This document shows positions 1 to 5,669 of a DNA stretch of 5,669 bases, piece after piece. The position numbers and the translations under genes are program-made. The DNA comes from a bacterium (GTDB taxonomy: Bacteria > Atribacterota > Phoenicimicrobiia > Phoenicimicrobiales > Phoenicimicrobiaceae): positions 1 to 5,669 of the forward strand of contig JAHJOY010000288.1 of NCBI GenBank assembly GCA_018819665.1, in the 5' to 3' direction. Positions within the stretch are counted from its first letter, which is position 1. The number at the start of each line of letters is the position of its first letter. The notes beneath the pieces were generated by a model that had not been told where the DNA came from, made no database searches, and saw only the letters and a program-made list of their open reading frames with translations.

Positions 1-52
1 AGACCCAATAGGTTTTCCGCTAAAAGTTGCCAAATTATTGACTTGGTACACC
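1..52 (-). repeat. Uninterrupted copy of the intron target repeat (possible IS end)
   Basis: This segment matches the two flanks of the group II intron further right. Positions 1-14 match 2033-2046 (13 of 14) and positions 15-52 match 2685-2722 (34 of 38). All five differences are transitions, and the similarity stops after position 52. On the minus strand it begins GGTGTACC and contains a TTTGGCAACTTTTAGCGG core, which reminds me of the ends of some IS21-type insertion sequences; that family assignment is only a recollection. The left boundary is cut by the window edge, so the full repeat length is unknown. Confidence 0.8.
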
Positions 53-100
53 TTCTCTATTTATCTAATTTAAAAGTAAAATATTAATTGTCTGAGAAAA

Positions 101-316
101 TGGGATGTGTCTATTTATTAAAGGAAATCAGCAAAGTCTTTCTCGTCAAGGAAGATCACCTGCTTGGCATTTCCTCTGGAGGTGATGTGTTAAACTGCTC
201 CCGCAAATTCTATCCGTAATGGTCTGGTCATGTTGCTGATATAGCATATCTACATTGGCAGACATATTGGAAAGAGTTACATTTACTAACTTTGTTATAT
301 TGCAAGACCTGACCCC
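101..316 (-). mobile_element. Relic of a REP-associated (RAYT/Y1) transposase element
   Basis: The minus strand starts with GGGGTCAGGTCTTGCA (316-301), a leader I associate with Y1/RAYT transposase units. About 70 bp of AT-rich leader follows, then the start of a transposase reading frame (231), which breaks off after about 37 codons. A short GACACATCCCA motif at 111-101 may be part of the distal end. The bulk of the transposase is missing, including the HUH and catalytic tyrosine regions, so the element is a non-autonomous deletion relic. Its leader end touches the stop codon of the adjacent nuclease-like gene. The left limit at 101 is approximate. Confidence 0.6.
118..231 (-). pseudogene. 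5' fragment of a RAYT/Y1-type (IS200-like) transposase gene
   Basis: Reading the minus strand from the ATG at 231 gives MTRPLRIEFAGAV, then a TAA stop, then HITSRGNAKQVIFLDEKDF and a few more residues to a second stop at 118. Intact REP-associated tyrosine transposases begin almost exactly like this (RPLRIE-x-PGA-x-YH-x-TSRGN-x-R), with a Tyr where the TAA (192-190) now stands, so a single TAY-to-TAA change would explain the first stop. The family is usually about 200-320 residues long; only the N-terminal ~37 codons survive. The HUH motif and catalytic tyrosine lie further downstream in intact members and are absent here. The fragment cannot be active. It shares orientation with its neighbours and lies within the relic at 101-316. 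Confidence 0.8.
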
Positions 317-835
317 TTAATACATTCCTTCACGCAGATATTCAACAAAATCAGTTATTGTATCTAGTTCATTAAGAACAACTTGACTAAAATCTTTATC
401 GAATACATGAACCTTATACTTTTTTATTTCCTCGACAAAAGAAAACATTTCTTCTCCCTTGCCAAACAAAACAGATATTAAATATATTTCTTTAATTATT
501 TTTGGATTAAATTCCTCTTTCCCTCTAAATGGATTTTCTAATTCTACAAGTGTCTTTAGATCGAATAATTGTCTTCTTGCTCCTGAGAGTTGACGCAAAT
601 TTTTTTCTAATTCTGATTGGTCATATTTCCCCTGCTTATTTAATTTTAAGTTTTTAATTTGCCATATAATTGCAATTTCATCATATACTACTAATAGATC
701 ACACAATTCTTTTTTGTTGGGCAACTTGGGATTCAAATAACACCAATCAGCTAGAAATGTTTTTTTAGCTAGATAGTGTAAAATATTTTCTGCATTTTTA
801 CCTTTTTGATTGAAGTAATTTTTATCTTTTTCCAT
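317..835 (-). CDS. PD-(D/E)XK-fold nuclease-like protein, probably C-terminally truncated
   Basis: This is a 172-residue soluble protein with no signal peptide or membrane segment. The N-terminal half looks like a restriction-endonuclease-fold core: a helix with Glu17 (NAENILHYL), then KELCDLLVVYD with Asp46 at the end of the first core strand, then IAIIWQIK with Gln59 and Lys61. That is a D...QxK version of the D...(D/E)xK active site, as in Mrr/NERD-like proteins. A basic stretch with RQLSGARRQLFDLK (81-94) follows, then a beta-strand segment (IYLISVLFG, 117-125) and the C-terminal helix NELDTITDFVEYLREGMY. My impression is that relatives continue well past this helix. The stop sits directly against the RAYT relic leader, so the end may have been lost to that insertion. 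The ATG at 835 has a GGGAGGG ribosome-binding site (847-841) five bases upstream. The gene lies 107 bp downstream of the HEPN gene in the same orientation, probably the same transcript. The target and activity are unknown. Confidence 0.75.
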   Translation of the reverse strand: MEKDKNYFNQKGKNAENILHYLAKKTFLADWCYLNPKLPNKKELCDLLVVYDEIAIIWQIKNLKLNKQGKYDQSELEKNLRQLSGARRQLFDLKTLVELENPFRGKEEFNPKIIKEIYLISVLFGKGEEMFSFVEEIKKYKVHVFDKDFSQVVLNELDTITDFVEYLREGMY

Positions 836-942
836 TTTTTCCCTCCCAGCATATACGAGGTTGCGATCGAAGGGAGCAATCTCCCAAAGGGCAAGAGCGT
901 GAGTCCGTAGCCTATGTGTTTTGCTATGCTCAGTAGAATTTT
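836..942. other. GC-richer spacer between the HEPN and nuclease-like genes
   Basis: These 107 bp are visibly more GC-rich than the AT-rich genes on both sides. They contain a small perfect hairpin, GGGAG-CAAT-CTCCC at 872-885, with no T-run after it, so it is not a convincing intrinsic terminator. In the frame of the downstream gene the spacer is open on the minus strand back to about 957 but offers no ATG or GTG start. It could be an extragenic repeat inserted between two co-transcribed genes; a second copy is not visible in this window. Confidence 0.35.
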
Positions 943-1872
943 TCAGATAGAATATTCACTATCTATTTCTATAACTATCTCTTTCAACTCGTACAACTCC
1001 TCTTTGATAAAACATGTAAATATATATGCCGTTTTATCATTTATTCTTAGCTCTTCTTCGGCTTTTGACCTGTCAAAGTATAGTTCCAATTCTGTAATTG
1101 GGTATTCCAGTAATTCGTAATGGTATTTAATAGAATCGTATGTATCTATTTCGATACCTCTTTTTTGAAGAGACTCTTTTAGTTTGTCCATAACTTTTTT
1201 TACTAGTTTTACGTGCACCAGTCCAAGTTTTGCGCGATCTAATTTTCCAATATTTTCAAATATTTTTTCGATGTAATATGATAAGGTATTTGGAAAAACA
1301 GCTTCTAACTTTTCCATTTTAAACTTCTCCTTATGTGCTTTTTCTTCAGCCTTCAAAACTTTTATAATCTTTTTTAATATTTTTGATAAATATTTTCTTT
1401 GTTCCTTGATTAAGTCAATAACCAAAATATCTCTAAATATTGTTTTACTATTTTCGCAGTCTGAAATTAGCTTAAACTTAGATTTGGTGATACTGGCTCT
1501 AGATATATAATGGTAAGATTTATATTTTCCTCTTTTTGTTGGATGACCGATGCTATCATTTCTAATATTGCGGATTTCCCTAAGTTTTATATTTGTAATT
1601 AAATTGTCCGGAAAACCCAAGGATTCACACAAATTGGTTACTGAATCTTGTTGCAGAAAAAGTGCCTGGAGTAATCCGTATAACCTTAAATATTTCTCTC
1701 CGTCATCTTTGCTAAATTCACTATCAATATAAGCATCTATAGCCAAGTCAGAGTCTTCAATTACATCTAAAGAGCTACATAATTGATTCCAAAACTTATG
1801 ATCCTTTAAAAGATTAAATTGCTTTCTAGGATTATTGATAAACTTTCGGATTTCTTGCGTGTATTTATACAT
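943..1872 (-). CDS. HEPN-domain protein (candidate RNase/toxin-like effector)
   Basis: This is a 309-residue soluble, Lys/Glu-rich, largely helical protein. The N-terminal half resembles a HEPN domain: a helix around DLAIDAYIDSEF (42-53), then KYLRLYGLLQALFLQQDSVTNL (60-81), then LREIRNIRNDSIGHPTKRG (97-115). Arg104 and His110 give the R-x5-H pattern typical of the HEPN RX4-6H catalytic motif, with a polar residue directly after Arg. HEPN domains often act as metal-independent RNases in toxin-antitoxin, abortive-infection and CRISPR-linked systems, though some are structural or accept nucleotide modification. Residues 150-300 are charged helices with coiled-coil character (KEQRKYLSKILKKIIKVLKAEEKAHKEKFKMEK region) and no motif I recognise. 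The ATG at 1872 has AAGG (1882-1879) six bases upstream. It precedes the PD-(D/E)XK-like gene in the same orientation, which suggests a two-gene unit. The HEPN call is fairly firm; activity and partner are inference. Confidence 0.75.
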   Translation of the reverse strand: MYKYTQEIRKFINNPRKQFNLLKDHKFWNQLCSSLDVIEDSDLAIDAYIDSEFSKDDGEKYLRLYGLLQALFLQQDSVTNLCESLGFPDNLITNIKLREIRNIRNDSIGHPTKRGKYKSYHYISRASITKSKFKLISDCENSKTIFRDILVIDLIKEQRKYLSKILKKIIKVLKAEEKAHKEKFKMEKLEAVFPNTLSYYIEKIFENIGKLDRAKLGLVHVKLVKKVMDKLKESLQKRGIEIDTYDSIKYHYELLEYPITELELYFDRSKAEEELRINDKTAYIFTCFIKEELYELKEIVIEIDSEYSI

Positions 1873-2032
1873 TTAAAACCTTATTTCATTTATAATTTAA
1901 GATAGATGGAAATTGGAAAATAGGCACATACTATTTTTTTTATGGTTTAATTTCCTTTTTTACGAAGTTTTCCCTTAGGGCATCTATCTATAATAATACC
2001 TTAAGCTTCACTATCTGGTTAAGAAACACCTC
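1873..2032. other. AT-rich region upstream of the HEPN gene; inverted repeat
   Basis: This 160-bp gap should hold the promoter or 5' leader of the HEPN gene, but I see no clear -35/-10 pair; a weak TTATAA-like box on the minus strand near 1891-1896 is the best candidate. It contains a 9-bp inverted repeat, AGATAGATG (1900-1908) against CATCTATCT (1981-1989). A second, nested pair, GGAAATT (1908-1914) against AATTTCC (1949-1955), lies inside it. The pair could fold as a long imperfect hairpin or mark the ends of a miniature element. Neither is demonstrated. Confidence 0.3.
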
Positions 2033-2046
2033 AGATCCAATAGGTT
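2033..2046 (-). repeat. 3' exon side of the interrupted repeat
   Basis: On the minus strand this reads AACCTATTGGATCT directly after the intron's 3' end. It matches positions 14-1 of the window with one transition. Together with 2685-2722 it rebuilds the empty copy at 1-52. The homology may extend further left than position 1, but the window ends there. Confidence 0.8.
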
Positions 2047-2119
2047 GTCACGGTAGGACAGCCAGTTACCCGACTGCCCCCGCACAGATCCCAGCGTGCG
2101 GAACTACCGCACTGGGCTC
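2047..2119 (-). ncRNA. Group II intron domains V and VI
   Basis: Domain V spans 2119-2087 (33 nt). Its lower stem GAGCCCAG pairs with CUGGGAUC and keeps the catalytic AGC triad. A two-base CG bulge (2096-2095) follows the upper stem UGCGG/CCGCA. The terminal loop is UAGUU instead of the usual GNRA, and the third pair is G/A instead of G/U. Domain VI spans 2082-2051: CGG, a bulged A (complement of 2054), then GGG and CAGUC on the 5' arm pair with the 3' arm around a GGGUAACU loop. The bulged A lies eight bases from the intron end, the position expected of the lariat branch point. Confidence 0.85.
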
Positions 2120-2684
2120 TTCAGAGATACTCGCTTCCGTAAAAGACAAATTAGTATTGCCTTCTTTGCTATTCCCTGCAGGGAGGTTTGCATTTGTTAT
2201 CCAGTCCAACAGTCTGGCAAATGTTATCCTTTGCAGGCTAAGTATTCTGTCAGCCCCTTCCTCTATTTGATAGAGTACTATGAGCTAATCCGACTCCCTA
2301 TATGCCATCAGTCATCCTCTCTTTTCATCGGGTAGACTTACCTTATAGTAAGGAGCTTATAGGGTCTCCCAAGTTCTTTATATCTCTCTACAGACATGCC
2401 ATGTGCCAAGACTCCGACAGACCCTCTTTAGAATCTCGCCATATGCGATTCTTTTGTGTAGGCTTCCGTTACGAAAACGACGTCGCCATCTGCATTAATC
2501 TTTATTTACGAGGCTGTATAGTTCACTTCAGGAAGTACGGTCTTCCCTATGGCCTATCTGTTTCCCTGTGTACGCTTCATCTAATGGTTACCCATTTCAA
2601 TGCAACACTTGGTATGGGTGGTTGGCTAGACCTTACCCAACAAGGACTTTCACCCTGTAAGAAATATAAAACTTCTTGGCGCTC
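2047..2684 (-). mobile_element. ORF-less group II intron (638 bp)
   Basis: The exact ends come from the empty copy at 1-52: removing 2047-2684 rejoins the flanks with no missing or extra base. Read on the minus strand, the RNA starts GAGCGCC, close to the group II 5' consensus GUGYG but with A at position 2, and ends GUGAC, fitting the usual 3' AY. A GTGAAAGTCC block (2653-2644), typical of early domain I, follows the 5' end, and a conserved-looking block around 2308-2270 (GTCGGATTAGCTCATAGTAC) resembles the domain III/IV region. Domains V and VI sit at the 3' end. No reverse transcriptase/maturase is present: domain IV is reduced to roughly 150 nt. Splicing or mobility would therefore need a maturase supplied by another intron, or the intron is dead. 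It is oriented with the res and HEPN genes, so it would be in the right sense in a read-through transcript. I could not locate a convincing EBS1 match to the 5' exon end (ACGGAA). Confidence 0.85.
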
Positions 2685-2722
2685 TTCCGTTAAAAGTTAC
2701 CGAATTATTGACCTGGTACACC
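2685..2722 (-). repeat. 5' exon side of the interrupted repeat
   Basis: On the minus strand this begins GGTGTACC and ends TTTTAACGGAA immediately before the intron. It matches positions 52-15 of the window at 34 of 38 bases, all differences being transitions. Homology stops sharply beyond 2722, only 18 bp after the end of res, so this is the edge of the repeated unit. It may be a fragment of an insertion-sequence end. Confidence 0.8.
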
Positions 2723-2740
2723 CGTCCACGTGACATTTTA

Positions 2741-5644
2741 CTAAACTTCATTAGCCTCAACCACCGTTTTAAAATCAACTTGCAACTCCCGAAAATGCCT
2801 TTTAGCGCATCTAATTTTATCCGCTTCAATATTTCTTAGTTTTTCAAAATCTTTAATACCCTTCGTTTCTCTTACAAGATAAAGCGTATCCTCTTCGTGC
2901 TTAACTATAGCCCAATCAGGATTATATGTTCCTATAGGTGTGTCAATTTTAAACCATGAAGGAAGCTTTACGAATAATTTTATGTCATCGCGCATATCCA
3001 GGCTTTCGGCAAAGCGCTTTTCAATTTCAGAATCGTATTCAATTGCGTCATATACTGATTTTTTAACTTCAATTAGATTGTTTAAATAGCTTATAATTTC
3101 TGTTTCCTCAAATAACCTCATCTCATACTCCTGTCCGGCCATTTTCTCATATTTAATGCCATCCACAACTAATTTATGAAGTTCACTTTTTATTAATCGA
3201 GCAATTGAATCCATAAACTTCTGAGGGTTTAAAGGAAATTCTTCGATTCTACCGGAATTTATCAATATTCGCACTATTGTATTTCTGGTTAGCTCTGTTT
3301 CTTTCTGTAAATAGGCAAGAATGTCCGGTAAATTCACTTTATCTTCGCTATAAGAAGCTGTAGTTTCCTGAACTCTTAATTCTTTAGTTCCAATGCCTTT
3401 TTCTTGAATGTCCACTTCCGCTTTTTTGTAGACAATTTTTATCTTTTCTATTCGATCCATTTCTCTTATGGCTTTTGAAGCCTTTTCAATTAAAACATCC
3501 GTGTCATATTCCACTGAATATGTTGTTTTGGGTTTGATTTTATCCCAAAGCTTCCTAAACTCATCATCAAGATATACCATTTTATTTATTTTTAAAGTTT
3601 TTCGATTATTCCTATTAACAATATGTTCAGAAAACAGATAGCTTTGAACGATATCAATAACCTGGTGTTTTACATCTTGAAATTCTGGGCTAAGTTTAAC
3701 TTCAAAATATTTATCTGAAGGGTTAAATTTAGGTTGGATTTGGCCGTTCTCATCAATATGCCCTTGCTGTTTTAATTCTTCCCAAATCTTTTGCGATTTT
3801 TCGTCTCCTAATGTCGTTTCTTTATCATGAATAACTTGTATAATTTTTGCAAAGGCATTTTTACTCACAGCCCCAAAGTGGATATTAAAATCTTCCTCTA
3901 TCTCAATCTGTAGCTTTCTGGCAAAATCCTCATAGCTTTCATTAGCAATAACAGTAAGACGATTAATTGTCTCATCGAATATCCGCTTTCCTTGCTGGTT
4001 AACTGGCAATCTGAGCCCCCGCCCGATTTCCTGTCTCTTTTTCATTTCCGACTTTGTTTCATTGAGTGTACATATCTGAAACACGTTGGGACTATCCCAC
4101 CCTTCTCGTAAAGCAGAATGGCTAAAAATAAAACGTAGTGGCTCATCTAAAGACAGTAATTGTTCCTTATTTTTCATAATTTTATTGTAAACATCTTCAT
4201 CTGCTAGAGTACTGCCTGAAGTATCCTTCAAAATGCCCTTTTTATCAGCAGCAAAATAACCATCGTGAAGCTTTTCAAGTGGGAATTTTAACAAATCCTT
4301 ATAACGCGGTTTTTGAATTAACTCATTAAGATACTCCTCAAACCACAAAGCTATTTTTCCTTTTACAGGATTACCTTGCTCATTATAAGAGCGGTAATTC
4401 GCTACCCTATCAATAAAAAATAACGAAAGAACTTTAATTCCCTTATCCTTAACCTTTAACTCCTTTTCCAAATGTTCTTGAATAGCATTTCTAACCTGAA
4501 CCTTCATAATATCATCAGTTAAACCACCCTGAATTTGCCCTAAACTGAGGGTCTTACCGTTGGTAAATGAAATATATTCGTTACCCGGTTCTGCATTAAT
4601 CTCATTGATGATATAACTATTTCGATAATTTTCCCGCTCATTTGATCTGGCAAATAAATCATCTCCTGATCTAACTGTCACATTTTTAAGTTTCGGACCG
4701 CTTGGCGAATCCACATGTATAGCTAATTTAGCCCTGATTCCGTTTTGATTATCAACAGCTTTAAATTGAATAAAAGGTTCGTTAAAATATTCTTCACTCA
4801 AAACAGATGCAACCTCAATTCTTTTTACCAAGCGCATATTATAGGCCTTAATAGGATCAAGTTTATAAAGCAGATTATAAGGATTTCTATGCGTAGCAGA
4901 ATAACGCATGGTGCAAAGTGGATTTAAAGTTTCAATAGCCTCTTTTGCCTTTGGGGTATTATCAACACTTTGAGGCTCATCTATAATGACTATCGGGTGC
5001 GTTGCCTGGATAAACTCAATAGGTTTTCTACCTGACAATTTATCACTTTCTCTATGGATAATATTGCTCTTTTTTTCTTCATCCTTATCTTCTAAAATTT
5101 TCCTGAACGCATCGATATTTATCACCATTATCTGAATATGGTTACTGGCAGCAAACTGACGTACTTGATTAATTTTTTTTGAATCGTAGACAAAATAATC
5201 ATACGAAACATTATTATAAAGATGCAGAAAATGCTCTTTAGTAATTTCGAGGTTTTTTAAGACACCTTCTCTAATCGCCACACTGGGAACAACAATTACA
5301 AATTTTTTAAAACCGTATTTTTTATAGAGCTCAAAAATAGTACGAAGATATACATACGTTTTACCGGTACCCGTCTCCATTTCTATTGAAAAATGCCTAC
5401 CTTGGAAGGAAGAGACCTTTTCAATGTCATTATGCTCCTGGACTAAATGTATATTCTTTAGTAAAGCAGCTTCATCTAAGATAAGGTTGTTCCCTATCCC
5501 TAATTCGGTCTGGAAAATCCAATCCAGTCTTTTAAAACCTATTTCAAGATCACCTTCTGACAAAGGCTGACCGTAAAACACTTCAGCCATTGCGTTTACC
5601 GCATCGATTTGAAATTGTAGATTTGAGTCAAATTTTAATTTCAT
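2741..5644 (-). CDS. res: Type III restriction enzyme, Res (restriction/helicase) subunit
   Basis: Res is the ATP-dependent translocating nuclease subunit of a type III restriction-modification complex. It works with a Mod methyltransferase and cleaves unmethylated DNA near recognition sites. The 967 residues match the usual length (about 970). The superfamily 2 helicase motifs appear in order: Walker A ETGTGKT (90-96), DEPQ (222-225) as motif II, SAT (249-251) as motif III, SHSALREGWDSPN (508-520) as motif V and QEIGRGLRLP (538-547) as motif VI with its arginine finger. Near the C-terminus a PD-ExK endonuclease follows: FAESL near 878-882, NPD with Asp910, then ETK with Glu926 and Lys928. 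All key residues are present and the frame is unbroken, so it looks functional. The ATG at 5644 has AGGGAG (5658-5653) eight bases upstream. The mod gene is not visible and should lie just beyond the right edge. Downstream lies the intron-split repeat. Confidence 0.97.
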   Translation of the reverse strand: MKLKFDSNLQFQIDAVNAMAEVFYGQPLSEGDLEIGFKRLDWIFQTELGIGNNLILDEAALLKNIHLVQEHNDIEKVSSFQGRHFSIEMETGTGKTYVYLRTIFELYKKYGFKKFVIVVPSVAIREGVLKNLEITKEHFLHLYNNVSYDYFVYDSKKINQVRQFAASNHIQIMVINIDAFRKILEDKDEEKKSNIIHRESDKLSGRKPIEFIQATHPIVIIDEPQSVDNTPKAKEAIETLNPLCTMRYSATHRNPYNLLYKLDPIKAYNMRLVKRIEVASVLSEEYFNEPFIQFKAVDNQNGIRAKLAIHVDSPSGPKLKNVTVRSGDDLFARSNERENYRNSYIINEINAEPGNEYISFTNGKTLSLGQIQGGLTDDIMKVQVRNAIQEHLEKELKVKDKGIKVLSLFFIDRVANYRSYNEQGNPVKGKIALWFEEYLNELIQKPRYKDLLKFPLEKLHDGYFAADKKGILKDTSGSTLADEDVYNKIMKNKEQLLSLDEPLRFIFSHSALREGWDSPNVFQICTLNETKSEMKKRQEIGRGLRLPVNQQGKRIFDETINRLTVIANESYEDFARKLQIEIEEDFNIHFGAVSKNAFAKIIQVIHDKETTLGDEKSQKIWEELKQQGHIDENGQIQPKFNPSDKYFEVKLSPEFQDVKHQVIDIVQSYLFSEHIVNRNNRKTLKINKMVYLDDEFRKLWDKIKPKTTYSVEYDTDVLIEKASKAIREMDRIEKIKIVYKKAEVDIQEKGIGTKELRVQETTASYSEDKVNLPDILAYLQKETELTRNTIVRILINSGRIEEFPLNPQKFMDSIARLIKSELHKLVVDGIKYEKMAGQEYEMRLFEETEIISYLNNLIEVKKSVYDAIEYDSEIEKRFAESLDMRDDIKLFVKLPSWFKIDTPIGTYNPDWAIVKHEEDTLYLVRETKGIKDFEKLRNIEADKIRCAKRHFRELQVDFKTVVEANEV

Positions 5645-5652
5645 AACTTAAG

Positions 5653-5658
5653 CTCCCT
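5653..5658 (-). promoter_or_regulatory. Ribosome-binding site of res
   Basis: On the minus strand AGGGAG sits eight bases before the ATG at 5644. It supports this start over the later Met codons at 19 and 89. Only 25 bp upstream of the gene is visible, so neither a promoter nor the end of a preceding mod gene can be judged. Confidence 0.7.
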
Positions 5659-5669
5659 TTATATGTGCT

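Noticed and set aside
872..885. GGGAGCAATCTCCC hairpin as a terminator
   Set aside because: The stem is only 5 bp and no T-run follows on either strand.
914..1732. Short plus-strand frames at 914-1120 and 1550-1732
   Set aside because: They are antisense to the HEPN gene, low-complexity in composition and lack ribosome-binding sites.
2173..2184. Perfect 12-bp palindrome TCCCTGCAGGGA as an operator
   Set aside because: It lies inside the remnant of intron domain IV, where an RNA stem is the simpler explanation.
2069..2284. Minus-strand frame of 72 codons ending SAVVPHAGICAGAVG
   Set aside because: It reads straight through domain V and into domain VI, whose structure explains the sequence. 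It has no start codon after the preceding TAG.
2096..2733. Plus-strand open frames of 79 and 143 codons
   Set aside because: They run antisense through the group II intron and resemble no protein family I know; conserved intron RNA on the other strand explains the sequence.
1988..2736. A 36-codon frame formed by splicing out the intron, starting MSRGRVYQVNNSVTFNGK and ending with TAG at 1988
   Set aside because: The empty copy keeps the frame open but has no ATG. Only two of the five differences between copies are synonymous, so there is no sign of protein-level selection. The repeat is more likely non-coding.
4745..4927. Plus-strand frame of 60 codons
   Set aside because: It lies antisense inside the intact res gene and has no recognisable motif.
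1..5669. CRISPR array, tRNA or rRNA genes
   Set aside because: No regularly spaced repeats, and nothing resembling a tRNA cloverleaf or rRNA was seen on either strand.

Overview
The window reads as an accessory (defence-island-like) stretch of a bacterial chromosome. Every gene I can support lies on the minus strand, so in transcription order it runs from high to low coordinates. The coding parts are AT-rich. They are interrupted by more GC-rich patches that turn out to be mobile-element material. No ribosomal or core gene allows a firm taxonomic call. The coding style, the type III restriction gene and a REP-associated (RAYT/Y1) transposase relic with a GGGGTCAGGTCTTGC-type leader fit a Gram-negative environmental bacterium (Desulfobacterota or Nitrospirota would be unsurprising), but that is inference.

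Layout in transcription order. (1) 5644-2741: an intact 967-aa type III restriction enzyme Res subunit (SF2 helicase/translocase plus C-terminal PD-ExK nuclease). Its Mod partner is not in the window and would be expected just upstream, beyond 5669. (2) 2722-2033: a short repeated sequence split by a 638-bp group II intron (2684-2047) that has no reverse transcriptase. The boundaries are unusually well defined because positions 1-52 hold a second, uninterrupted copy of the same sequence, and joining the flanks of the intron reproduces it (47 of 52 positions identical). (3) 1872-943: a 309-aa HEPN-domain protein. (4) 835-317: a 172-aa PD-(D/E)XK-like nuclease-fold protein, probably shortened at its C-terminus. 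(5) 316-101: a decayed RAYT element whose left end abuts the stop codon of the preceding gene; only the first ~37 transposase codons remain, with an internal stop. (6) 52-1: the empty copy of the repeat.

How the parts may work together: Res (with an off-window Mod) is a DNA restriction system. The HEPN protein (candidate RNase or nucleotide-modifying domain) and the PD-(D/E)XK protein follow in the same orientation and could be a separate two-gene defence module, or a decayed one. The most novel-looking item is the ORF-less group II intron, its slightly non-canonical 5' end and domain V, and the two direct repeat copies that bracket the HEPN/nuclease/RAYT segment.
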